64,000 nt of DNA from Thermophagus xiamenensis (GTDB taxonomy: Bacteria > Bacteroidota > Bacteroidia > Bacteroidales > Marinilabiliaceae): positions 37,170 to 101,169 of the forward strand of contig NZ_FONA01000017.1 of assembly GCF_900112795.1 (NCBI RefSeq). The letters are read 5' to 3'. Below are positions 16,909 to 24,838 of the stretch, piece after piece (the stretch's first letter is position 1; each line of letters opens with the position of its first letter). The position numbers and the translations under genes are program-made. The notes under the pieces were generated by a model, which saw nothing but the letters and a program-made list of their open reading frames with translations, ran no database searches and was not told where the DNA came from.

Positions 16909-18729
16909 ATGAATGAAATATATCAGGGTCGATTAAGTTATCTTAAAGAATTAATAAAGGTATTACCAGAAGGTCCTGGTGTTTATCAGTATTTAGATAG
17001 TGCAGGAAATATTATATATGTTGGTAAAGCTAAAAATTTAAAGAAAAGGGTCTCTTCATATTTTTATCGTACACCCGATAATGCTAAAACTAGAATTTTG
17101 GTGAGAAAAATTTATGATATTCGCCATATTGTAGTAAATAGTGAAGAAGATGCTCTTCTTTTAGAAAATAATTTAATAAAGAAATATCAACCACGATATA
17201 ATGTCCTACTAAAAGATGATAAAAGTTTTCCCTGGATAGTAGTAAAGAATGAGCCATTCCCGCGGGTATTTTCCACGCGTCGAATCATAAAAGATGGCAG
17301 TTATTATTTTGGACCTTATACCAGCAGTGGTATGGTTAGAACTTTGATCGATCTTTTTCGGCAATTATATTTTTTAAGAACATGTCGACATGCACTCACC
17401 CCTGAAAATATTGCAAAAGGTAAGTTTAAAGTTTGTTTAGAGTATCATATTGGCAATTGTAAAGGTCCATGTGAAGGCCTCCAAAAAGAGGAGGATTATA
17501 ATCTCCAGATTGAAGAAATTAAAAATATATTGAAAGGGAATATTTCTTCGGTTATAAAGTATATGAAAGAAACCATGATGAAGTTGGCTAAGGATTTTAA
17601 ATTTGAAGAAGCCGAGGAAATTAAACAAAAATTATTAACTCTTGAGGGCTTTCAAAGTAAATCAACCATTGTTAATCCCAAAATTAATGATGTTGATGTC
17701 TTTTCTATTATTGAGGATAAAAAGTCTGCTTATGTGAATTTTCTTAAAATCGTTAATGGGGCCATTATTCAAGCTCATACTATTGAGTACAAAAAGAAAA
17801 TGGATGAAGATATTAAATCCTTACTTGCATTAGCTATTGTCGATATTCGAGAACGATTGCATAGCAATTCCCCTGAAATTATTGTTCCATTTAATCCTGG
17901 TATTGAATTTAGCGGCGTTAAATTCTTAATACCCAAGAAAGGTGATAAAAAGAAGTTGCTCGAACTATCTGAGCGAAATGTAAAATATTATCGTTTTGAA
18001 AAGCTCAAACAACAAGCTAATAGGACTAAATCTAGCAGAGAAAATTCTATTTTGGAATGGGTAAAACGAGATCTGCATTTGAATGTACTCCCAATACATA
18101 TTGAATGTTTTGATAATTCAAATATTCAAGGTCATCACCCGGTAGCAGCTTGTGTTGTTTTTAAGAATGGGAAACCTGCTAAAAATGAATACCGACATTT
18201 CAATATTAAAACAGTTGAGGGCCCCAATGATTTTGCCTCCATGGAAGAAGTTGTTTATAGACGATATAGTCGATTAAAAAATGAAGGTCAGCCTCTTCCT
18301 CAACTTGTCGTTATTGATGGAGGGAAAGGTCAATTAGGGTCGGCAGTTAAAGCTCTGAGAGAGTTAGACTTAATTGATCAAATTAATATTATTGGAATAG
18401 CTAAACGTTTAGAAGAGATATATTTTCCAGGCGACCCGGTTCCTTTATATATTGATAAAAATTCGCCTTCCTTAAAATTAATTCAACATCTTCGAAATGA
18501 AGCTCACAGATTTGGTATAACTTTTCATCGTCAAAAACGAAGTAAAGCTTTTATAAATTCTAAACTAGAAGATATTCCCGGCATTGGGCCTCAATCTGTA
18601 AAGAAGTTATTGACCCACTTTAAATCGGTAAATGGAGTCAAAAACGCCTCCCTTAACCAGTTAAAAGAAGTTGTGGGAGAGGCCAGGGCTAAGAAAATTG
18701 TCCGATTTTTTACTGAGAATGTTGAATAA
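16909..18729 (+). CDS. uvrC: Excinuclease ABC subunit C
   Basis: UvrC makes both incisions in nucleotide excision repair after UvrAB have found the lesion. In the 606-residue protein are the N-terminal GIY-YIG nuclease (G-P-G-V-Y-Q-Y then I-I-Y-V-G-K-A-K-N-L), a UvrB-binding UVR segment (F-E-E-A-E-E-I-K-Q-K-L), the RNase H-like nuclease (I-E-C-F-D-N-S-N-I-Q-G, V-V-I-D-G-G-K-G-Q-L) and C-terminal helix-hairpin-helix (I-P-G-I-G-P-Q-S-V-K-K-L-L). Full length. It is the last gene of the uninterrupted plus-strand block and converges on lplA. Confidence 0.97.
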   Translation: MNEIYQGRLSYLKELIKVLPEGPGVYQYLDSAGNIIYVGKAKNLKKRVSSYFYRTPDNAKTRILVRKIYDIRHIVVNSEEDALLLENNLIKKYQPRYNVLLKDDKSFPWIVVKNEPFPRVFSTRRIIKDGSYYFGPYTSSGMVRTLIDLFRQLYFLRTCRHALTPENIAKGKFKVCLEYHIGNCKGPCEGLQKEEDYNLQIEEIKNILKGNISSVIKYMKETMMKLAKDFKFEEAEEIKQKLLTLEGFQSKSTIVNPKINDVDVFSIIEDKKSAYVNFLKIVNGAIIQAHTIEYKKKMDEDIKSLLALAIVDIRERLHSNSPEIIVPFNPGIEFSGVKFLIPKKGDKKKLLELSERNVKYYRFEKLKQQANRTKSSRENSILEWVKRDLHLNVLPIHIECFDNSNIQGHHPVAACVVFKNGKPAKNEYRHFNIKTVEGPNDFASMEEVVYRRYSRLKNEGQPLPQLVVIDGGKGQLGSAVKALRELDLIDQINIIGIAKRLEEIYFPGDPVPLYIDKNSPSLKLIQHLRNEAHRFGITFHRQKRSKAFINSKLEDIPGIGPQSVKKLLTHFKSVNGVKNASLNQLKEVVGEARAKKIVRFFTENVE

Positions 18730-18847
18730 TGCTTTTTTTTTTTATGTGAGAAATGAGTTTGAATTCAAATCATAACGATTAAATATTATATGGTGCAAGA
18801 GGAAATAATTCCTACAACCAATAGGTAAAAATGGCATTGAAATGATA

Positions 18848-19822
18848 CTAAAATAATGAATTTATAATACCTTCCTGAATTTCGGAAGGAAGGTCGGACA
18901 AACAATTTTGAATGTATTCTTTTTCATGGTATGCCATATGGATGACTTTCTCGGCTTTTTTAATGAAGTTTGCGTTTGGATAGTTGCTTTTAATTTCAAT
19001 GTGTTGAATAATGCCCTTTTCTACTTTAAGTTGAGATAAGAAGGTATAATTTCCTGTTTTATATGCCTTTTTAAATTCATACATAGGGCTATATCCATAA
19101 TTCCATTGCCAGGTTTCATATTTGTTTTTAATTAATTCGTCTATTTTTTCAATATCTTTTGTCGTTAGATTCCATGGTTGAGCGTTGTATTTTTTCTTTA
19201 AATACTCTCCTATTTCTAATAGGAATTCAGTGGTTTGCTTTTTTGATTTAATTATTCTGGAAATATTTTCCACTTCACTACGAACCGATTTTACTGCTCG
19301 GTCTTTAAAATGTATATTTTTTGTTTTGAGGCTTTCAGTAAGGTAGGAGAGATTTGAATTATAAAGAAGGGTTCCATGGTGCATGGAACGAGATTTATAA
19401 ACATGACAAGCATTTCCTGAAATTTTTTTATATCCGCAAAGTAAATCATTTCTTTTGCCATGGCGAGCATTAATACCTAAATGTTTTAATACTTCAACAA
19501 CGGGTGTGGTGGCTCTAACAAAATCCACCAATTTGCCTGCTTCTCCATTTTCTATTAAACAATAATTAATATTGCCTAAATCATGATAAACTGTTCCACC
19601 TCCAGAAAGACGGCGATATACAGGTATATTGTGCGATTTTAAGAAAGACAAATTGATTTCTGATAATGTATTTTGATGTTTTCCTACAATGACCGATGGC
19701 TTATTTATGTATAAAAAAACTATATTTTCTTCATAATTTCTTAATAATACCTCTTCTGTGGCTAAATTATAAGCGGGATCGTTTGATTTACTTATGACAT
19801 AAAGTGTTTTCTTGTGCTCCAT
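18848..19822 (-). CDS. lplA: Lipoate-protein ligase A
   Basis: LplA activates lipoate with ATP and attaches it to E2 and GcvH proteins. The 324-residue product has the biotin/lipoate ligase core R-R-L-S-G-G-G-T-V-Y-H-D-L-G-N, then K-I-S-G-N-A-C-H-V-Y and M-H-H-G-T-L-L-Y-N-S-N-L, and an accessory C-terminal domain typical of the longer ligases. It is a single gene facing left against uvrC; 118 bp separate their stop codons. Its upstream side is a long non-coding gap. Confidence 0.93.
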   Translation of the reverse strand: MEHKKTLYVISKSNDPAYNLATEEVLLRNYEENIVFLYINKPSVIVGKHQNTLSEINLSFLKSHNIPVYRRLSGGGTVYHDLGNINYCLIENGEAGKLVDFVRATTPVVEVLKHLGINARHGKRNDLLCGYKKISGNACHVYKSRSMHHGTLLYNSNLSYLTESLKTKNIHFKDRAVKSVRSEVENISRIIKSKKQTTEFLLEIGEYLKKKYNAQPWNLTTKDIEKIDELIKNKYETWQWNYGYSPMYEFKKAYKTGNYTFLSQLKVEKGIIQHIEIKSNYPNANFIKKAEKVIHMAYHEKEYIQNCLSDLPSEIQEGIINSLF

Positions 19823-20463
19823 TTGTTTTAATTTTTACGGATATCACCTATAAAAGCTAATTTTATTTTATAAAATCATTCAAAAATATAAAAATTGGTT
19901 AGTTTAAATTTTACAGGAGACTATTTGGTTGCTACATATATAATTGAATTTCAATTGGGTTAAGAGATAAACTTCTTGTTGAGATATAATTTTTATTCTA
20001 CATGTTTATTTTAATTTTTAAGTGATAGTGATTTATGGTTTTCAAATTTAGTTTTTAAATAATATAAGAAATTAAAAATCAGTTGTATAATGTGTAATTA
20101 GAGTTAGTCATTTTATATTTGCGTAATTTTATTTAATCGTTAACCTAACCATTTCTCAGGTAAAAGGTTTTTAATATTTAATTTTAGTTGTTCCCTATTG
20201 ATTAGTTTTTTTTCAAGAATAGCTGTAAACCGGACTAATTAGGTGATAGCAAATAAATATTATTGGCGTACATTTTTTGTTTAAAATTGATTTAACTTAT
20301 TATTGTTGAATTACTACGGATTGTCTTTAATGGTTTCCAATTTAAGTTAGCTCGCTAACTACCTAAAGAAAATTTTCTCTGATTTTTCCTGAAAAATTTT
20401 TTTCTGATTGGGAAATTTCATTATTTCGAAAAGTTTGGATAGAAGTTAACGGATAAAATTAAA
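19823..20463. other. Long intergenic region with dtd leader
   Basis: This gap of 641 bp lies between divergent lplA and dtd. A promoter-like pair for the Bacteroidota sigma factor, TGTG at 20091 and TATATTTG at 20114-20121 (19-bp spacer), would give a leader of about 340 nt for dtd. Two hairpins lie in that leader: AGTTAGC/GCTAACT at 20345-20360 and ATTTTTC/GAAAAAT at 20382-20397 followed by T residues. No gene or known RNA family was recognised. Confidence 0.4.
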
Positions 20464-20916
20464 ATGAGAGCAGTAATACAAAGAGTTTTAAAGGCTTCTG
20501 TTACCATCAATGGGCAAGAAACTCGCTCTATTGGACAAGGATTAATGGTTCTTGTTGGTATTGAAGCGCAGGATGGAGAAGAAGATATCTCTTGGCTTTC
20601 CAAAAAGATTGTAAATCTACGTATTTTTGATAATCAGGAAGGTGTAATGGATCTGTCGGTCAAAGACATAAATGGGGAAATTTTAGTAGTTAGCCAATTT
20701 ACTTTACATGCCCGTACAAAAAAAGGAAACCGACCTTCATATGTAGAGGCTGCACCCCCTAATATTTCGGTTCCTATTTATGAAAAATTTAAGAAGCAAC
20801 TTTCATGCTCTTTAGGAAAAGAAATTGTTTGTGGTGAATTTGGTGCCTCTATGGACGTTGAGCTTATTAATAATGGCCCGGTTACTATTATTATTGATAC
20901 TAAAAATAAACAGTGA
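20464..20916 (+). CDS. dtd: D-aminoacyl-tRNA deacylase
   Basis: Dtd removes D-amino acids and glycine mischarged on tRNAs. The 150-residue protein begins M-R-A-V-I-Q-R-V and has the two family signatures that form the active site: S-Q-F-T-L-H-A near residues 78-84 and N-N-G-P-V-T-I near the end. Length is normal. It is followed by a copy of the dispersed intergenic repeat, then the MazG-like gene. Confidence 0.96.
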   Translation: MRAVIQRVLKASVTINGQETRSIGQGLMVLVGIEAQDGEEDISWLSKKIVNLRIFDNQEGVMDLSVKDINGEILVVSQFTLHARTKKGNRPSYVEAAPPNISVPIYEKFKKQLSCSLGKEIVCGEFGASMDVELINNGPVTIIIDTKNKQ

Positions 20917-20989
20917 ACCATGTATGGGAAAATGGTAACCAGTAGAAGGGAAGGGATTATCCCAAAAAACAGAGGTAGAAGCCGAGGGG

Positions 20990-21137
20990 CAGACGTGCCC
21001 AGGCTGAAGGCAGAAGAAGTGATTAGTTATTAGTAATCAGGTGGTTGGTGTTAAATAACTAATGACTAATGACTTACTACTAATTATTAATTTTAGGAGA
21101 CAATAGTTCAATGAGTTAAGTAAACTTTATGCGAATG
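20990..21137 (+). repeat. Dispersed intergenic repeat, copy 1 (GGCAGAAG head, TTAGT/ACTAA hairpin, tail box)
   Basis: The order is AGGCTGAAGGCAGAAGAAG (21001-21019), then an imperfect inverted repeat of GATTAGTTATTAGTAATCA with AACTAATGACTAATGACTT (about 21020-21075), then a tail TTAAGTAAACTTTATGCGAATG at 21116-21137. The same order of modules recurs at 41.2 and 41.8 kb, and the head recurs inverted at 30.6 kb. Here the tail ATG does not start a gene; the MazG-like start is 30 bp further on. Confidence 0.7.
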
Positions 21138-21166
21138 ATATTGTTTTTCAATTGATTAAAATTGAT

Positions 21167-21493
21167 ATGGAACTAAAAGAAGCTCAGAAGATTGTTGACC
21201 ATTGGATTAAAGAACATGGAGTCAGATATTTCAGTGAGTTAACTAATATGGCGATATTGACCGAGGAAGTCGGTGAATTGGCCCGTGTAATAGCCCGTCA
21301 ATATGGCGATCAATCGGTAAAGGAAGGCGAAAAGATGAATCTGGCAGAAGAGATGGCCGATGTATTATGGGTGCTTATCTGTTTGGCCAATCAGACAGGA
21401 GTTGATCTTACCACTGCTTTCCAACAATCATTAATGAAAAAAACAAATCGTGATAAATACCGTCATAAAAATAATCCAAAACTAAAAAGATAA
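21167..21493 (+). CDS. MazG-like nucleotide pyrophosphohydrolase
   Basis: The frame extends to a TTG at 21152, but ATG at 21167 (M-E-L-K-E-A-Q-K-I-V-D-H-W) is preferred, giving 108 residues. The single MazG-type four-helix domain shows the metal-binding acidic pattern L-T-E-E-V-G-E-L-A and N-L-A-E-E-M-A-D-V-L-W. Small proteins of this kind hydrolyse non-canonical or excess nucleoside triphosphates. The stop overlaps the deoC start by one base, so the two nucleotide-metabolism genes are coupled. Confidence 0.88.
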   Translation: MELKEAQKIVDHWIKEHGVRYFSELTNMAILTEEVGELARVIARQYGDQSVKEGEKMNLAEEMADVLWVLICLANQTGVDLTTAFQQSLMKKTNRDKYRHKNNPKLKR

Positions 21494-22362
21494 TGGAACT
21501 ATTGCTTGAAAAATTTAAAGATCAATTTCATCAATTGCCTGAATATAATGGTAATTTCGAAATTACCGAATACAGAAGCCCTGAAGTTTTAAAAAAGATT
21601 TTTTCTTGTATTGATCTCACTTCATTAAATTCTACCGACAGTACAGCATCTATTGAGGATTTTTGTAATCGTTTGAATGCTTTTCATCATAAAAATCCGG
21701 AAATGCCTTTAGTTAGTGCCATATGTGTTTATCCTGTTTTCGCCGGTGTGTTAAAGTCGAGGTTAAATAAGCTCGATGTAAAAAGGGCAGTGGTGGCTGG
21801 AGGATTCCCCTCTTCACAAACCTTTCTTGATTTGAAAGTCCAGGAAATTAAAAAAGCTTTGGAGTTGGGTGCGAATGAAGTTGATATTGTTTTGTCGGTT
21901 GGAGAATTCTTGGAGGGTAACTATTCATTTGTAGCTGAGGAAATTAAAACCATTAAATCCGTTTTGGAGGGACATCATTTAAAAGTTATATTAGAAACAG
22001 GAGCATTAAAAAATAATCAAAATATATGGGATGCAGCTATTTTATCTATGGCATCAGGAGCTGATTTTATAAAGACCTCTACAGGGAAACTTAGTCCTGC
22101 GGCAACCCCTGAAGCTGTTTGGGTAATGAGTCATGCAATTAAGATATGGCATAAAGAAACGGGTAAAAAAGTAGGGTTAAAGGCGGCAGGAGGTATTTCT
22201 ACTACCGAAGATTCATTGCTTTACTATTCCATCGTGAAGAATGTGTTGGGCGATGATTGGCTATGTCCCGAACTTTTTAGGATTGGTGCCAGTCGTTTAG
22301 CCAATAATCTATTAAGTGATTTGGCTGTATTGGAAGGGAAGGATTTTCATCAGCCTTTTTAG
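21493..22362 (+). CDS. deoC: Deoxyribose-phosphate aldolase
   Basis: DeoC splits 2-deoxyribose 5-phosphate into glyceraldehyde 3-phosphate and acetaldehyde. The 289-residue TIM-barrel protein has G-A-N-E-V-D-I-V-L near residues 117-125, the Schiff-base lysine region D-F-I-K-T-S-T-G-K, and G-L-K-A-A-G-G-I with the second active-site lysine. It is coupled to the MazG-like gene, and its end overlaps the convergent polyprenyl synthetase gene by 4 bp. Confidence 0.95.
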   Translation: MELLLEKFKDQFHQLPEYNGNFEITEYRSPEVLKKIFSCIDLTSLNSTDSTASIEDFCNRLNAFHHKNPEMPLVSAICVYPVFAGVLKSRLNKLDVKRAVVAGGFPSSQTFLDLKVQEIKKALELGANEVDIVLSVGEFLEGNYSFVAEEIKTIKSVLEGHHLKVILETGALKNNQNIWDAAILSMASGADFIKTSTGKLSPAATPEAVWVMSHAIKIWHKETGKKVGLKAAGGISTTEDSLLYYSIVKNVLGDDWLCPELFRIGASRLANNLLSDLAVLEGKDFHQPF

Positions 22363-23333
22363 CCTTTCCTGGTTGTTGTAAAAATGACCAGTTCCTTTAA
22401 TCCTTCGCGTGCGTCACTTTCAGGATAAGTATTTAAAATATCGAGGGCTTTATTTCTGTATTCTATCATTTTTTTCCTTGCGTATTCTATGCCTCCTTGC
22501 TGTTTTACGAATTCAACAATGGGGGCAATTTTTTTTTCATTTTTATGATGTCTTTTTATCGTTCTCAAAATTTCCCGCCGTTTCCAATTTGACTGCTTTG
22601 ATAACACATAAATGAGCGGAAGGGTCATTTTTTTCTCTTTAAGATCGTTACCGGTCGGTTTTCCGGCAAAATTGGTTTGTTCGTAATCCAACAGGTCATC
22701 TCTGATTTGGAACGCTATTCCCAAATTTAATCCGAAATCATGCATTTTAGTTGTATTTTCCTTAGGCGCACCTACCGAATGAGCACCGGCGGCCGTGCAT
22801 GCTGCTATCAGTGTCGCCGTCTTTTTACGTATGATTTCGTAGTATATATCTTCAGTAATACTAAGATTTCTTGACTTTTCAATTTGTAATAGCTCGCCTT
22901 CACTCATCTCTTTTACTGCGGTAGAGATGATCCGTAATATCTCTGTTTGGTTCTCTTCCAATGACTTAATGAGACCCATTGCTAAAAAATAATCGCCAAC
23001 CAGAACTGCTATCTTGGAACGCCATAAGGCATTGATCGAAAAAAAACCTCGTCGCTGATAGGTCTCGTCTACTACATCATCATGAATTAATGTAGCATTA
23101 TGTAGAAGTTCTATTAATCCTGCTGCGTTATAGGTGCCTTTATTTACTGATCCGTTTAATTTTGCGGACAAGAAAACCAACATAGGCCGCATTTGTTTCC
23201 CTTTTCGACGGATTAAATAGTTCGTAATAATATTTAGCAACGGAAAATTTGTATCAAAGTTTTTTTTGTAATAGATGCCAAATTCCTTCATTTCCTCCTT
23301 TATGGGAGATAATATTTTGGTTGATATTTTCAT
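22359..23333 (-). CDS. Trans-polyprenyl diphosphate synthase
   Basis: The 324-residue protein is a class I isoprenyl synthase with both aspartate-rich metal sites: L-I-H-D-D-V-V-D-E near residues 87-95 (first DDxxD) and I-R-D-D-L-L-D-Y (second). G-K-Q-M-R-P near 45-50 binds isopentenyl diphosphate. The length and the large residues before the first motif suit a long-chain (octaprenyl/heptaprenyl-like) enzyme that makes the menaquinone side chain, but chain length cannot be read with certainty. Confidence 0.92.
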   Translation of the reverse strand: MKISTKILSPIKEEMKEFGIYYKKNFDTNFPLLNIITNYLIRRKGKQMRPMLVFLSAKLNGSVNKGTYNAAGLIELLHNATLIHDDVVDETYQRRGFFSINALWRSKIAVLVGDYFLAMGLIKSLEENQTEILRIISTAVKEMSEGELLQIEKSRNLSITEDIYYEIIRKKTATLIAACTAAGAHSVGAPKENTTKMHDFGLNLGIAFQIRDDLLDYEQTNFAGKPTGNDLKEKKMTLPLIYVLSKQSNWKRREILRTIKRHHKNEKKIAPIVEFVKQQGGIEYARKKMIEYRNKALDILNTYPESDAREGLKELVIFTTTRKG

Positions 23334-23886
23334 CGTAAGTAATTTATATAATTCATTGGTTTAATGGAACTCGTATGGCTTAACCAATTTTATACATGCC
23401 CTTTTGTTGCATTAGCCGCCATCCTCGCTTTTTTAGGTTTATTAATATGCATTTTATATATCATCATTCTATGCTCTATTTGATAATTCCTGCAAATCTC
23501 GGCAAAGAAATGTTCTTACACGAGGTTGCCCAAACAAAACCTATTTGCGCATTCAAATGTTCAAAAATAACAAATCGGATTATTATATCGTTGCTACATC
23601 TACTCATTATATCATATAGTATATAAATATTTGCATGTTTTTAAATGTCAAATATCTAACAATCAAAATATCTTCATTATCTTTGTGCATTCTCAATTAG
23701 GTTTCGAATAGGATACCAAAAAGCGGTATGGATATATGAATTTAGAATTTAATTTATATTAATTGTTGTTTTGATTGTGTTTAAGAATTTGATATTTGGT
23801 GTTTTATAAATTTGTTTCGATTGCTGTTATTTCCTACTTTAAAGTAAGGTAATTTATTTCAAAAAAGTTTTTGGAAAATAAAAAAT
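23334..23886. other. Intergenic region between polyprenyl synthase and arsR-like gene
   Basis: This 553-bp divergent gap contains a TATCTTTG box at 23678-23685 without a matching upstream element. A 76-codon open frame at 23396-23626 shows no family features and is treated as noise. Nothing else was recognised. Confidence 0.4.
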
Positions 23887-24201
23887 ATGGAAGAACAAAC
23901 CATAAAAATCAAGGATTTGGATGCCAATCAGCTGGAACGGGCAGTAGGAATGCTTAAAGCCATTGCACATCCTATGCGTATTGCTATCTTGAGTCATTTG
24001 GAAGATGGGAAAAAATTAACCGTTACCCAAATTCATAAATTGTTGAATATCGAACAAAGCACTACCTCGCATCATTTAGGCATTCTTAAAGATAAAGGGG
24101 TATTGGGTTCACAAAGAGAAGGGAAAAATACATATTATTTCCTGAAGCATGAAAGTCTAAGTCATATAGTGGAATGCGTTAGTCGTTGTACTATTGAATA
24201 A
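23887..24201 (+). CDS. ArsR-family winged-helix regulator
   Basis: The 104-residue protein has the ArsR core: A-I-A-H-P-M-R-I-A-I-L-S-H-L (helix 1-2), L-N-I-E-Q-S-T-T-S-H-H-L-G-I-L (recognition helix) and G-V-L-G-S-Q-R-E-G-K-N-T-Y-Y (wing). No C-x-C metal motif is visible in the recognition helix, so metal sensing by the classical site is not supported. The only cysteines are near the C-terminus (E-C-V-S-R-C). The target is unknown; queD is the next gene, about 105 bp on. Confidence 0.88.
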   Translation: MEEQTIKIKDLDANQLERAVGMLKAIAHPMRIAILSHLEDGKKLTVTQIHKLLNIEQSTTSHHLGILKDKGVLGSQREGKNTYYFLKHESLSHIVECVSRCTIE

Positions 24202-24306
24202 ACCACTATTGACGGGTCATTCTATGAATTTGCCGTTTGGTCTTCAGTAAGATATGCATTTAAGTTGTTTATTTGGTGGGAATTTTATTTTAAGGGGTGG
24301 AAAATA

Positions 24307-24756
24307 ATGTCTAAAATAAGGTTAACTAAAGAATTTCGTTTCGAGATGGCCCATGCCTTGTGGAATTATGATGGGCTGTGTAAACATATTCACGGACATT
24401 CATATATTCTTCAGGTTACTGTTATTGGCCAACCTAATGATAACGAAAAGGACCCCAAGTGCGGAATGGTTATGGATTTTGGGGACTTAAAGAAGATTGT
24501 TAAGGAAGAGATTGTGGAAAAATTGGACCACGCTATAGTGCTTAACCAAAAAGCCAGAAATCAACATCTATTTGAAATACCGCAAATGTTTGATAAGATA
24601 CATTTTGTCCCTTATCAACCTACTTGCGAAAATCTTCTTTTGGATTTTGCACAAAAAATACAGGCTCGCCTCCCCGAAAATATCGCTCTTCATAAATTAA
24701 AACTTAACGAAACCGCCAATTCTTTTGCCGAATGGTATGCTTCCGATAATTTATAG
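24307..24756 (+). CDS. queD: 6-carboxytetrahydropterin synthase QueD
   Basis: QueD turns dihydroneopterin triphosphate into 6-carboxytetrahydropterin for queuosine synthesis. ATG at 24307 (M-S-K-I-R-L-T-K-E-F) is the likely start; the open frame begins 42 bp earlier. Zinc and catalytic residues can be seen: F-E-M-A-H-A-L and G-L-C-K-H-I-H-G-H-S-Y with the catalytic cysteine, followed by M-V-M-D-F-G-D-L. The 149-residue length fits. queA, a later step of the pathway, is at 36.9 kb. The eukaryotic-type PTPS relative is less likely. Confidence 0.9.
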   Translation: MSKIRLTKEFRFEMAHALWNYDGLCKHIHGHSYILQVTVIGQPNDNEKDPKCGMVMDFGDLKKIVKEEIVEKLDHAIVLNQKARNQHLFEIPQMFDKIHFVPYQPTCENLLLDFAQKIQARLPENIALHKLKLNETANSFAEWYASDNL

Positions 24757-24838
24757 CGGTTTACCTGTTGTCTTTTGCACCTCTCTTGGACATTAATGGG
24801 GTTTTTTTCTTATTTTTCGGAATTAAACCTCAATCAAT

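Noticed and set aside
23396..23626. 76-codon open frame in the gap before the ArsR-like gene
   Set aside because: No recognisable domain, and composition is unlike neighbouring genes.
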